Under the pieces are notes generated by a model. It worked only from the letters and a program-made list of their open reading frames with translations, ran no database searches and had not been told where the DNA came from. A stretch of 64,000 bases of DNA from Actinacidiphila acidipaludis (lineage in GTDB: Bacteria > Actinomycetota > Actinomycetes > Streptomycetales > Streptomycetaceae), in contig NZ_JAINZZ010000002.1 in the NCBI RefSeq assembly GCF_019890725.1, positions 304,382 to 368,381 on the forward strand. The letters run 5' to 3'. Of this stretch, positions 27,699 to 35,820 are shown piece after piece. A program made the position numbers and the translations under genes. Position 1 is the stretch's first letter; each line of letters begins with the position of its first letter.

Positions 27699-30410
27699 GT
27701 GGCAGAGAAAGCGACGAAGACGACGACCGACCGCCCCCGGCTGATGCTGCTGGACGGGCATTCGCTGGCGTACCGGGCGTTCTATGCGCTGCCGGTGGAG
27801 AATTTCAGTACGGCCACCGGTCAGCCGACGAATGCCATTTACGGTTTCACGTCGATGCTGTCGAACACGTTGCGTGACGAGCAGCCGACGCATCTGGCGG
27901 TGGCGTTCGACGTGTCGCGCAAGACGTGGCGGTTCGACGAGTATCCGGAGTACAAGGCGACGCGGTCGAAGACGCCGGACGAGTTCCGCAGTCAGGTGGC
28001 TCTGATCGGGGAGCTGCTGGACGCGATGCGGGTGAGCCGTTTCGCGGTGGAGGGGTTCGAGGCGGACGACATCATCGCGACGCTGGCCACGCAGGCGGAG
28101 GCGCTGGGGTACGAGGTGCTGATCGTCACGGGTGACCGGGACGCCTTCCAGCTGGTGTCGGATCATGTGACGGTGCTGTATCCGACGAAGGGTGTGTCGG
28201 AGCTGACGCGGTACACGCCGGCGAAGGTGGAGGAGCGGTACGGGCTGACGCCGGCGCAGTATCCGGACTTCGCGGCGTTGCGGGGTGATCCGTCGGACAA
28301 TCTGCCGGGTATTCCGGGGGTGGGGGAGAAGACCGCCGCCAAGTGGATCACGCAGTTCGGTTCGTTCCGTGAGTTGTGCGAGCGGGTCGACGAGGTGAAG
28401 GGCAAGGCGGGGGAGAATCTCCGGGCGCATCTGGAGGCGGTGAAGCTGAACCGCCGCCTGACGGAGATGGTCAGGGACGTGGCGCTGGACGCGGGGCCGG
28501 CGGAGCTGGAGCGGCCGGCGTACGACCGGGAGACGCTCGGGGGTGTGCTGGACGCGCTGGAGTTCCGTAATCCGAATTTCCGGGAGCGGTTGTTCGCGGC
28601 GGATCCGGGTGCGGCGGAGGAGGAGGCGGCGGTCGCCGCGGGTGTGGCGGTCGACGGTGTGGTGCTGGCGGCGGGGGAGCTGCCGGGCTGGCTGGAGGGT
28701 CGGGCGGGGGAGCTGCTGGGCCTGTCGAGTGTGGACACGTGGTCGCTGGGCAGCGGTGGTGTCTCGCAGATCGCGCTGGCCGGTGCGGAGGGCGCGGCGT
28801 GGTTCGATCCGGCGCGGCTGGACGAGGCCGACGAGCGGGCGTTCGCGGGGTGGCTGGCCGATCCGGACCGGCCGAAGGTGGTGCACAACGCGAAGAACGT
28901 GGCGCGGGTGTTCGCCGAGCACGGCTGGCAGGTGGCGGGTGTCACGATGGACACGGCGCTCGCGGCGTATCTGATCAAGCCGGGGCGCCGGTCGTTCGCG
29001 CTGGATGTGCTGTCGGTGGAGTATCTGGGCCGGGAGCTGGCGCCCGCGGAGGGCGGTAGTGGGCAGCTGGCGTTCGGTGAGGAGGACGACGGCGAGGCGG
29101 CCGCGGCCGAGGCGCTGATGGTGCAGGCCCGTACGGTGCTGGATCTGGGGGAGGTGTTCGGGCAGCGGCTGCCGGAGGTGGGTGCCGCGGAGCTGCTGCA
29201 GGACGTGGAGCTGCCGATCTCGGCGTTGCTGGCGCGGATGGAGCGGGCGGGGATCGCCGCCGACCGGGCTCATCTGGAGGGGCTGGAGCAGCAGTTCGCG
29301 GCGGCGGTGCAGCACGCGGTGTCGGAGGCGCACGCGGCGGTGGGGCACGAGTTCAATCTGGGGTCGCCGAAGCAGCTGCAGGAGGTGCTGTTCGGGGAGC
29401 TGGGTCTGCCGAAGACGAAGAAGACGAAGACGGGTTACACCACGGACGCGGACGCGTTGGCGTGGCTGGCGGCGCAGACCGAGCACGAGCTGCCGGTGAT
29501 CATGCTGCGCCATCGTGAGCAGGCGAAGCTGCGGGTGACGGTGGAGGGTCTGGTGAAGACCGTCGCGCCGGACGGGCGGATCCACACGACGTTCAGCCAG
29601 ATCGTGGCGGCGACGGGCCGGCTGTCGTCGACGGATCCGAATCTGCAGAACGTTCCGGTGCGGACGGACGAGGGCCGGGCGATCCGCCGTGGGTTCGTGG
29701 TGGGTGAGGGTTATGAGTCGCTGCTGACGGCGGACTACAGTCAGATCGAGCTGCGGGTGATGGCTCATCTGTCGGAGGACGAGGGTCTGATCGCGGCGTT
29801 CACCTCGGGTGAGGATCTGCACAGTACGGTCGGCTCGCATGTGTTCTCGGTGGAGCGGGACCGGGTCGACGCGGAGATGCGCCGCAAGATCAAGGCGATG
29901 TCGTACGGGCTGGCGTACGGGTTGTCGGCGTTCGGGTTGTCGCAGCAGCTGGCGATCGAGGCGGCTGAGGCGCGGGCGTTGATGGAGACGTACTTCGAGC
30001 GGTTCGGCGGGGTGCGGGACTATCTGCACCGGGTGGTGGAGGAGGCCCGGATCACCGGGTACACCGAGACGCTGCTGGGGCGCCGCCGTTATCTGCCGGA
30101 TCTGACGAGCGACAACCGGCAGCGCCGGGAGATGGCCGAGCGGATGGCGTTGAACGCGCCGATCCAGGGGTCGGCGGCGGATATCGTGAAGATCGCGATG
30201 CTGCGGGTCGACGAGGCCCTGGCGAAGGAGCAGTTGGCGTCGCGGCTGCTGCTGCAGGTGCACGACGAGATCGTGGTCGAGGTGGCGCCGGGGGAGCGGG
30301 AGGCGGTGGAGGAGCTGGTGCGCCGGGAGATGGCGGGCGCGTATCCGCTGCGGGCGCCGCTGGATGTGTCGGTGGGCTGGGGCCGGGATTGGGAGTCCGC
30401 GGCGCACTGA
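27699..30410 (+). CDS. polA: DNA polymerase I
   Basis: 903 residues. The 5'-3' exonuclease domain is at residues ~10-300 (DGHSLAYRAFYALP, then TGDRDAFQLV and GIPGVGEKTAAKW). The 3'-5' exonuclease region is at ~310-500. The polymerase domain has motif A DYSQIELRVMAH (near 681), motif B KAMSYGLAYGLSAFGL and motif C QVHDEIVVEV. The proofreading region looks degenerate: the segment matching the second acidic motif reads VVHNAKNVA, without the aspartate. It fills gaps in excision repair and lagging-strand synthesis. The GTG at 27699 follows GGGAGGA by eight bases. Confidence 0.96.
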   Translation: MAEKATKTTTDRPRLMLLDGHSLAYRAFYALPVENFSTATGQPTNAIYGFTSMLSNTLRDEQPTHLAVAFDVSRKTWRFDEYPEYKATRSKTPDEFRSQVALIGELLDAMRVSRFAVEGFEADDIIATLATQAEALGYEVLIVTGDRDAFQLVSDHVTVLYPTKGVSELTRYTPAKVEERYGLTPAQYPDFAALRGDPSDNLPGIPGVGEKTAAKWITQFGSFRELCERVDEVKGKAGENLRAHLEAVKLNRRLTEMVRDVALDAGPAELERPAYDRETLGGVLDALEFRNPNFRERLFAADPGAAEEEAAVAAGVAVDGVVLAAGELPGWLEGRAGELLGLSSVDTWSLGSGGVSQIALAGAEGAAWFDPARLDEADERAFAGWLADPDRPKVVHNAKNVARVFAEHGWQVAGVTMDTALAAYLIKPGRRSFALDVLSVEYLGRELAPAEGGSGQLAFGEEDDGEAAAAEALMVQARTVLDLGEVFGQRLPEVGAAELLQDVELPISALLARMERAGIAADRAHLEGLEQQFAAAVQHAVSEAHAAVGHEFNLGSPKQLQEVLFGELGLPKTKKTKTGYTTDADALAWLAAQTEHELPVIMLRHREQAKLRVTVEGLVKTVAPDGRIHTTFSQIVAATGRLSSTDPNLQNVPVRTDEGRAIRRGFVVGEGYESLLTADYSQIELRVMAHLSEDEGLIAAFTSGEDLHSTVGSHVFSVERDRVDAEMRRKIKAMSYGLAYGLSAFGLSQQLAIEAAEARALMETYFERFGGVRDYLHRVVEEARITGYTETLLGRRRYLPDLTSDNRQRREMAERMALNAPIQGSAADIVKIAMLRVDEALAKEQLASRLLLQVHDEIVVEVAPGEREAVEELVRREMAGAYPLRAPLDVSVGWGRDWESAAH

Positions 30411-30700
30411 GTGGTCGGCGGGGGCTGGTGCGGTCCGGCGGCCCGGGCGGGTTGCCGGGCCGGCCGGGCCCACGCGGGTCTGCCGGGCCCGGCTGGGTCT
30501 GCCGGGTTCGGCCGGGGGGTGAACGGGCCGGGTCTCCTCGGTGAAGGGACTGCCGAGGAGCGGCGGCGGCGCGGTGAATTGCGCGGATTCGTCCCCTGTG
30601 GATTGCTGTCGGCCTGTGGTCCAGGGGCTGAAGTTGCCGTAGGGTCAGTCGGGTTGTGGCGCCGGAGCGGCGCCCACGTCGTCTGTGGGAGGGGACCGCG
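30411..30700. other. Intergenic region with a 19-bp imperfect tandem repeat
   Basis: GGGTCTGCCGGGCCCGGCT (30476-30494) is followed directly by a copy differing in three bases (30495-30513), next to other GCCGGG-rich self-complementary DNA that may end the polA transcript. The remaining ~180 bases should hold the transglycosylase promoter; I see no clear hexamers and no known cell-wall riboswitch. Confidence 0.6.
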
Positions 30701-31945
30701 ATGGCAGCGCGGCGGTACGGCCGGAGGCTTCGCAGGGGTGCGGCAGGGACGGCGGTGGCCGCCGCGGCGATGGCGGCGCTGAGCGCGTCGCAGGCGCCCG
30801 GGCTGCTCGGCATCGCCCATGCGGCGACGCAGGGTTCGCAGGCCGGGCAGCAGTCGGACACGCCCCCGCCCGGCCCGCAGATCGACGGTGGTTCGCCCTA
30901 CATCACCGACGTGCCGCCGCTGAAGACCCCCACCGGCCCGGTGGCGCCGACGCCCGGCGGTGGGCCCGTGGTGAGCATTCCGTCGGGCGCGAGCCTGCCG
31001 ACGACGGTGCTGGCCGCCTACGAGCGGGCGCAGGCGTCCCTGGCGCAGTCCCAGCCCGGCTGTCATCTGCCGTGGCAACTCCTGGCCGGCATCGGGCAGG
31101 TGGAGTCCGGTCAGGCCCGGGGCGGCGCCGTCGACGCGAACGGCACGACGCTGTCGCCGATCCTCGGCCCGGTCCTCAACGGCAAGGGCTTCGCGAACAT
31201 CCCGGACACCGACGGCGGCCGCTGGGACGGCGACCCGGTGCACGACCGCGCGGTCGGCCCGATGCAGTTCATCCCCTCCACCTGGCAGACGTGGGGCGCG
31301 GACGGCAACGGTGACGGGGTGAAGGACCCCAACAACGTGTACGACGCGGCGCTCGCGGCCGGCGACTACCTGTGCGCCGACGGCCGTGACCTGGCGGTGC
31401 CGCACGACATGGACCGGGCGATCCTCGGCTACAACCACTCGCAGGCCTATCTGAACCTGGTGCGGGCCTGGTACGAGCACTTCATGCAGGGCGGCCCGGT
31501 GGCGGTTCCGGACCGCAAGGGCACCCCCGGTCCCGCGGTCACCCCGGAGCCCAACCCGTCGACGTCTCCGGTGTCGTCGCCGTCGGCTCCCGCGGGCACC
31601 CCGCCGCACCCGGGCGTCACCATCGGCGGTGTCGTCAGCCCGGCGCCGCCGAACGGGCTGCCGCACCCGAGCACCAGCCCCACGGGTTCGCCGACGACGC
31701 CGCCCACCACGCCGCCGACGACCCCGCCCACCACGCCGCCGACGACGACGCCGCCCACGACTCCGCCGACCACGCCGCCCACGGGCTGCCCGACGCAGAC
31801 GCCGACGCCGACGGAGACCCCGACGCCGACGGAGACGCCCACGCCGACCGGCAGCAGCACCCCGGACCCGTGCGCGACGCCCACGCCGAGCCCTTCGGGC
31901 GCGGCCACCGGCGCGGCCCTCGCCTCGCCCAGCGCGACGAAGTGA
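30701..31945 (+). CDS. Secreted lytic transglycosylase with Pro/Thr-rich C-terminal tail
   Basis: 414 residues. An Arg-rich n-region and hydrophobic stretch (residues 1-45) form a signal peptide. The SLT/MltB-like catalytic domain spans ~115-275, with the probable catalytic glutamate in GQVESG (near 134), AVGPMQFIPSTWQ and GDGVKDPNNVYDAALAAGDYL. The last ~130 residues are low-complexity Pro/Thr/Ser (TPPTTPP repeats), likely a wall-spanning stalk. It cleaves peptidoglycan glycans. The ATG at 30701 has GGGAGGGGA upstream. A hairpin follows. Confidence 0.9.
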   Translation: MAARRYGRRLRRGAAGTAVAAAAMAALSASQAPGLLGIAHAATQGSQAGQQSDTPPPGPQIDGGSPYITDVPPLKTPTGPVAPTPGGGPVVSIPSGASLPTTVLAAYERAQASLAQSQPGCHLPWQLLAGIGQVESGQARGGAVDANGTTLSPILGPVLNGKGFANIPDTDGGRWDGDPVHDRAVGPMQFIPSTWQTWGADGNGDGVKDPNNVYDAALAAGDYLCADGRDLAVPHDMDRAILGYNHSQAYLNLVRAWYEHFMQGGPVAVPDRKGTPGPAVTPEPNPSTSPVSSPSAPAGTPPHPGVTIGGVVSPAPPNGLPHPSTSPTGSPTTPPTTPPTTPPTTPPTTTPPTTPPTTPPTGCPTQTPTPTETPTPTETPTPTGSSTPDPCATPTPSPSGAATGAALASPSATK

Positions 31946-31970
31946 CGGTCTGACACCGGTTCCTGCCCGA

Positions 31971-32007
31971 CGGCCGGCCCCCGCCCGACGACGGCGGGAG
32001 CCGGCCG
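31971..32007. terminator. Terminator between the transglycosylase gene and hrpB
   Basis: Arms at 31971-31985 and 31993-32007 (CGGCCGGC.CCCGCC) pair over 15 bp with one mismatch and a 7-base loop. It lies between convergent genes. Confidence 0.75.
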
Positions 32008-32062
32008 TTCGCGGCTCCCGGACCCGGCCGGCGCATCCCGCCGGCCCCGCGGGCCGACCCGC

Positions 32063-34657
32063 TCAGCCCTTGCGGGGGTTGGTGCGGCGGGTGGCCGCCG
32101 CGGTCGACGGGTCCTCCGGCCAGGGGTGCCGGGGATAGCGGCCGCGCAGCTCCGCGCGCACCGCGCGGTAGCCCTCCTGCCAGAACGACGCCAGGTCCGC
32201 GGTGACCGCGGCGGGACGCCCGGCGGGCGACAGCAGATGCACCAGCACCGGCACGCCCGCCACCCGCGGGGTCTCCCGCAGCCCGAACAACTCCTGGAGT
32301 TTGACGGCCAGGACCGGCTGCTCGCCGCTGTAGTCGAGGCGGACGCGGGAGCCGCTGGGCACCTCCAGCCGCTCCGGAGCCAGCTCGGCGAACCGCGCCG
32401 CCTGGCCGCTCGCCCACGGCAGCAGCCGCGGCAGCACCTCGCCGGCCTCCACCCGCGCCAGGTCCGCCCGGCGCCGGGCCCGCCCCAGCTCCGGGCCCAG
32501 CCATTCCTCGGCGCGTTCCAGCAGGGCGTCCTCGGACACGTCCGGCCAGGGCTCACCCAGCACACGGTGCAGGAACGCCACGCGCTGCCGCGTCTCGCCG
32601 GCCTCCCGCGACCACCGCAGCAGTCCGGTGCCCTCGGCCCGCAGCCCCGCCAGCAGCGCCCCGCGCACCGCGGCCGGATCCGGACCGCTCAGCGGCGCCG
32701 CGGCCAGCTCCACCGCGCCGAGCCGCTCCACGCGCCGGGCCACGACGTCGCCGCCGCTCCAGCGCACCTCCTCGTACGTCTCCAGCAGGCCGCCCGCGGC
32801 GAGCCGCGCCGTCTCCTCGTCGGTCACCGCGGCCAGCCGCACCCGCGCGTCCGTCGTGCCCGCGCCGCGTTCGGCCACCGCGACGGCCAGCCACTCGGCC
32901 TCGCCCAGCGCGCCGCCGACCACGGCGGCCGTACCGCCGGCCATCAGATGGCCGCCGCCGGGCCGCCGGCGCGCCACGCGCTCCGGGAACGCCAGTGCCG
33001 CCACCAGCCCGGCCGCGTCCTCGTCGCCCCACCGCGCGCGACGCGCCCCGGCCTGCTGCCCCGGCCGGCCCGTGCCGGCCGCGGCAGCCACGGTTCCCTC
33101 TGTGCCTTCGGGGTCTTCGGGGTCTTCGGGCAGCCTCCCCGCGTCGCCGGCGGACAGGGCCGAGCGCAGGCGGCGGGACTCGGTGTGCCAGCGGGCGGTG
33201 AAGGCGTCACCGCCGCGGCGGGCGGTGTGCCAGGCGGCCGCGAGATCGGGCCCGTATGCGGACGGCACCTCCTCCGAGAGCAGGGCCGTGATGCCGGCCG
33301 CCCGGTCCGCGCCGATCAGTGGCGCCGCGTCCAGCAGGGCGCGGGCCAGCCGCGGTTGCAGGCCGAGCAGCGCCAGGGCGCGCCCGCGCGCGGTGGCCCG
33401 GCCCGCGGAGTCGACCGCGGCTAGATCGTGCAGGACCGTGCGGGCCGCGGCGAGCGCGCCCGGCGGCGGGGCGTCGAGCAGCGCCAGGCCGGCGGCGTCC
33501 GGGTCACCCCAGCAGGCGGCCCGCAGCGCGAACGCGGTCAGGTCGGCCAGGGCGATCTCGGGCGCGGGACGGGCCGGGAGCCGGGCGTGCTCCGCCTCGG
33601 CCCAGCAGCGGTAGACGGTGCCGGGGGCCTCGCGGCCGGCCCGGCCCGCGCGCTGCTCGGCGGCGGCCCGCGACGCGCGGACCGTCGTCAGCGCGCCCAG
33701 GCCCCGGGCGTGGTCGGTGCGCGGCTCGCGGGCCAGCCCGCAGTCGACGACCACCCGCACGCCGGGCACGGTCAGGCTCGACTCGGCGACCGAGGTGGCC
33801 AGCAGCACCCGCCGCCCCTCGCCGGGCGCGAGCGCCGCGTCCTGGACGGCGGCCGGGGCCCGCCCGTGGAGCTGCAGCACCTCCGTGCCGGCCAGGCCCG
33901 TCAGCAGGCCGGCGACCCGGCCGATCTCGCCGACGCCGGGCAGGAAGCACAGCACGTCGCCGTCGTGCTCGCGCAGCGCCCGCCGTACCGTCGCCGCCAC
34001 GTGCTCCAGCAGCGCGGGGTCCACCCGCATGCCGTGCGGGGGCCGCACCGGCCGCGGCGGCGGCGCCCATGTGACGGCGACCGGGTGCAGGACGCCCGCG
34101 GCCTCCACCACGGGCCCGCCCAGCAGCCGCGACCAGGCGGCGGTGTCCGTCGTCGCGGACGCGGCCACCACCTTCAGCCCCGGCCGCAGCACGGCCCGCA
34201 CGTCCAGCAGGAACGCCATCGCGGTGTCCGCGTCCAGGTGCCGCTCGTGGCACTCGTCGAGCATCACCGTGCCGACGCCCGGCAGCTCCTGGTCGCGCTG
34301 CAGCCGCTGCAGCAGCACACCGGTGGTGACCACCTCGATCATCGTGCGCGCCGAGACCCGCCGCTCCCCGCGGACGGTGTAGCCGACGGTCCCGCCGAGC
34401 CGCTCGCCCAGCAGCCACGCCATCCGCCGCGCCGCGGCCCGCACCGCCATCCGCCGCGGCTCGGCCACCAGCACCCGGCCGCCGTCGCCGAACGCCTCGG
34501 CCAGCAGCAGCGGCACCAGCGTGGTCTTCCCGGTGCCCGGCGGCGCCGCCAGCACCGCGCAGCCGCCTCCGCGCAGCGCGGCCAGCAGGCCGGGGACGAC
34601 GGAGGCGACCGGCAGCGCCAGGCCCTCGGGACGGATCGGCCCCGGCGCCGGCGTCAT
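32063..34657 (-). CDS. hrpB: ATP-dependent helicase HrpB
   Basis: 864-residue DExH RNA/DNA helicase. Walker A is APPGTGKTT (near residue 39), the DEAH variant is LDECHERHLD (near 130), and motif III is AASATTDT. Helicase motif VI QRAGRAGREAPG and the HrpB-specific C-terminal domain (VRLDYS, FGLRETPRVAGVPVLVHLL) follow. The role is poorly known. The start overlaps the upstream methyltransferase stop as ATGA, so the two are translationally coupled. Confidence 0.93.
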   Translation of the reverse strand: MTPAPGPIRPEGLALPVASVVPGLLAALRGGGCAVLAAPPGTGKTTLVPLLLAEAFGDGGRVLVAEPRRMAVRAAARRMAWLLGERLGGTVGYTVRGERRVSARTMIEVVTTGVLLQRLQRDQELPGVGTVMLDECHERHLDADTAMAFLLDVRAVLRPGLKVVAASATTDTAAWSRLLGGPVVEAAGVLHPVAVTWAPPPRPVRPPHGMRVDPALLEHVAATVRRALREHDGDVLCFLPGVGEIGRVAGLLTGLAGTEVLQLHGRAPAAVQDAALAPGEGRRVLLATSVAESSLTVPGVRVVVDCGLAREPRTDHARGLGALTTVRASRAAAEQRAGRAGREAPGTVYRCWAEAEHARLPARPAPEIALADLTAFALRAACWGDPDAAGLALLDAPPPGALAAARTVLHDLAAVDSAGRATARGRALALLGLQPRLARALLDAAPLIGADRAAGITALLSEEVPSAYGPDLAAAWHTARRGGDAFTARWHTESRRLRSALSAGDAGRLPEDPEDPEGTEGTVAAAAGTGRPGQQAGARRARWGDEDAAGLVAALAFPERVARRRPGGGHLMAGGTAAVVGGALGEAEWLAVAVAERGAGTTDARVRLAAVTDEETARLAAGGLLETYEEVRWSGGDVVARRVERLGAVELAAAPLSGPDPAAVRGALLAGLRAEGTGLLRWSREAGETRQRVAFLHRVLGEPWPDVSEDALLERAEEWLGPELGRARRRADLARVEAGEVLPRLLPWASGQAARFAELAPERLEVPSGSRVRLDYSGEQPVLAVKLQELFGLRETPRVAGVPVLVHLLSPAGRPAAVTADLASFWQEGYRAVRAELRGRYPRHPWPEDPSTAAATRRTNPRKG

Positions 34658-35508
34658 TCCGCGACGCACACGAAGATCGCCGTGCCCGGCAGCAGGCGGC
34701 CCCGCAGCGGCGACCAGCCGCCCCACTCCTGGGTGTTCCACTGCGGCCACTCCGGCTCCACGAGATCCACCAGCCGCAGGCCGGCCGCGGTGATCTCCCG
34801 GACCCGGTCGCCGAGCGTGCGGTGGTGCTCCACGTACACCGCCAGGCCCCGGTCGTCCTGCTCCACGTACGGGGTGCGGTCGAAGTAGGAGGCGGCGGCC
34901 GTCAGGCCCTCGGGGCCCGGCTCGTCGGGGAAGGCCCAGCGCACGGGGTGGGTGACCGAGAAGACCCAGCGGCCGCCGGGCCGCAGCACCCGCCGCACCT
35001 CCCGCTGCACCCGCGCGGAGTCCGCCACGAACGGCAGCGCCCCGTACGCCGAGCAGGCCAGGTCGAAGGAGGCGTCGGCGAACGGCAGCCGGCCCGCGTC
35101 GGCCTGCACCAGCGCGATCCGCCCGCCGACCGCGGCGTCGTCGGCGTTCCCGCCGCCGGAGGGCAGGGCCGCCTCGTCGATGCGCCGCGCGTGCTGGAGC
35201 TGCCGGCGGGAGAGGTCGAGCGCCACCGGCCGGGCGCCCTGGGCGGCCAGCCAGCGCGAGCACTGCGCCGCGCCCGCGCCGATCTCCAGGACCGCCTTGT
35301 CCTTCAGTTCCGCCGCCGGGCCCAGCAGTCCGGCCTCCGCCTCGTCGAGCCCCTCCGGGCCCCACACGAAGCGGGCGTCGCCGAGGAAGTCGCCGTGCTC
35401 GAGCTGGTACTCGTCCGCGTTCCGGTCCCACCAGTGGCGGCTGGCCCTGCTGCTCTCCGTGCCACCGGCAATACGACGGGTAGCTTCGGGTTCAGGTCCT
35501 TGGATCAT
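34654..35508 (-). CDS. Class I SAM-dependent methyltransferase
   Basis: 284 residues with the SAM-binding motif VLEIGAGAAQCSRWL (near residue 73), ALDLSRRQL (motif II), LVQADAGRLPFADASFDL (motif III) and PGGRWVFSVTHPVRW. The substrate is unknown. Its C-terminal GTAIFVC segment abuts hrpB with a 4-base overlap, a pairing often seen in Streptomyces. No strong ribosome-binding site precedes the ATG at 35508. Confidence 0.88.
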   Translation of the reverse strand: MIQGPEPEATRRIAGGTESSRASRHWWDRNADEYQLEHGDFLGDARFVWGPEGLDEAEAGLLGPAAELKDKAVLEIGAGAAQCSRWLAAQGARPVALDLSRRQLQHARRIDEAALPSGGGNADDAAVGGRIALVQADAGRLPFADASFDLACSAYGALPFVADSARVQREVRRVLRPGGRWVFSVTHPVRWAFPDEPGPEGLTAAASYFDRTPYVEQDDRGLAVYVEHHRTLGDRVREITAAGLRLVDLVEPEWPQWNTQEWGGWSPLRGRLLPGTAIFVCVAE

Positions 35509-35599
35509 CGCGGCAGTCGTCGTACTCTCTGGTGAGACCTGCGGGGTGGGCGAGTTGCTCCGGTTCGGTCCGATACGCGCGTGGTGCGCTCTTCGTGCA

Positions 35600-35628
35600 T
35601 TGACCGTGCCCGGCTGCCCCCGTATGCT
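35600..35628 (+). promoter_or_regulatory. Strong vegetative promoter of rpsA
   Basis: TTGACC (35600-35605), a 17-base spacer and TATGCT (35623-35628) are near-consensus for the housekeeping sigma (HrdB). Predicted start is near 35635, giving a leader of about 185 bases. Confidence 0.75.
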
Positions 35629-35691
35629 ACAAGTTGCGCTGCGAGCCTGCGCGCCTCAGACGGAGCAGGTCACGCTCGACACTGTCGCAGT

Positions 35692-35748
35692 CCCCTTGGC
35701 CCAGCGGTCCTCGGCCTCCGAGGCCCGGCCGCACTGGACCACAAGGGG
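35692..35748 (+). promoter_or_regulatory. Nested stem-loop in the rpsA 5' leader
   Basis: Three coaxial helices by eye: P1 CCCCTTG 35692-35698 with CAAGGGG 35742-35748 (7 bp); P2 GGTCC 35706-35710 with GGACC 35736-35740; P3 GGCCT 35713-35717 with AGGCC 35721-35725 and loop CCG. It could be the site of S1 autoregulation, known in principle from E. coli. Confidence 0.5.
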
Positions 35749-35820
35749 CCGGCAGGACGAAAAAGGCTTCCGGCGTAGCAGTACCTACGACTTACTGTCC
35801 GTACCGGAGTCCTTTCCCTA

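Larger units (their letters stand above)
35509..35820. other. 312-base divergent region: methyltransferase/hrpB and rpsA promoters, rpsA leader
   Basis: No ORF. It holds the strong rpsA promoter at 35600-35628, a leader of about 185 bases and the nested hairpin at 35692-35748. No separate promoter for the minus-strand unit was recognised. Confidence 0.75.

Noticed and set aside
27483..30473. Minus-strand open frame of 996 codons opposite polA
   Set aside because: Low-complexity Arg/His/Pro translation typical of an antisense shadow in high-GC DNA.
30411..30700. c-di-AMP (ydaO) riboswitch before the cell-wall hydrolase gene
   Set aside because: The conserved core is not recognisable and the leader looks too short; only simple repeats are seen.
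31690..31860. CRISPR-like short repeats in the transglycosylase gene
   Set aside because: Repeats encode TPPTT and TPTPTE units in frame, with no spacers; a Pro/Thr stalk.
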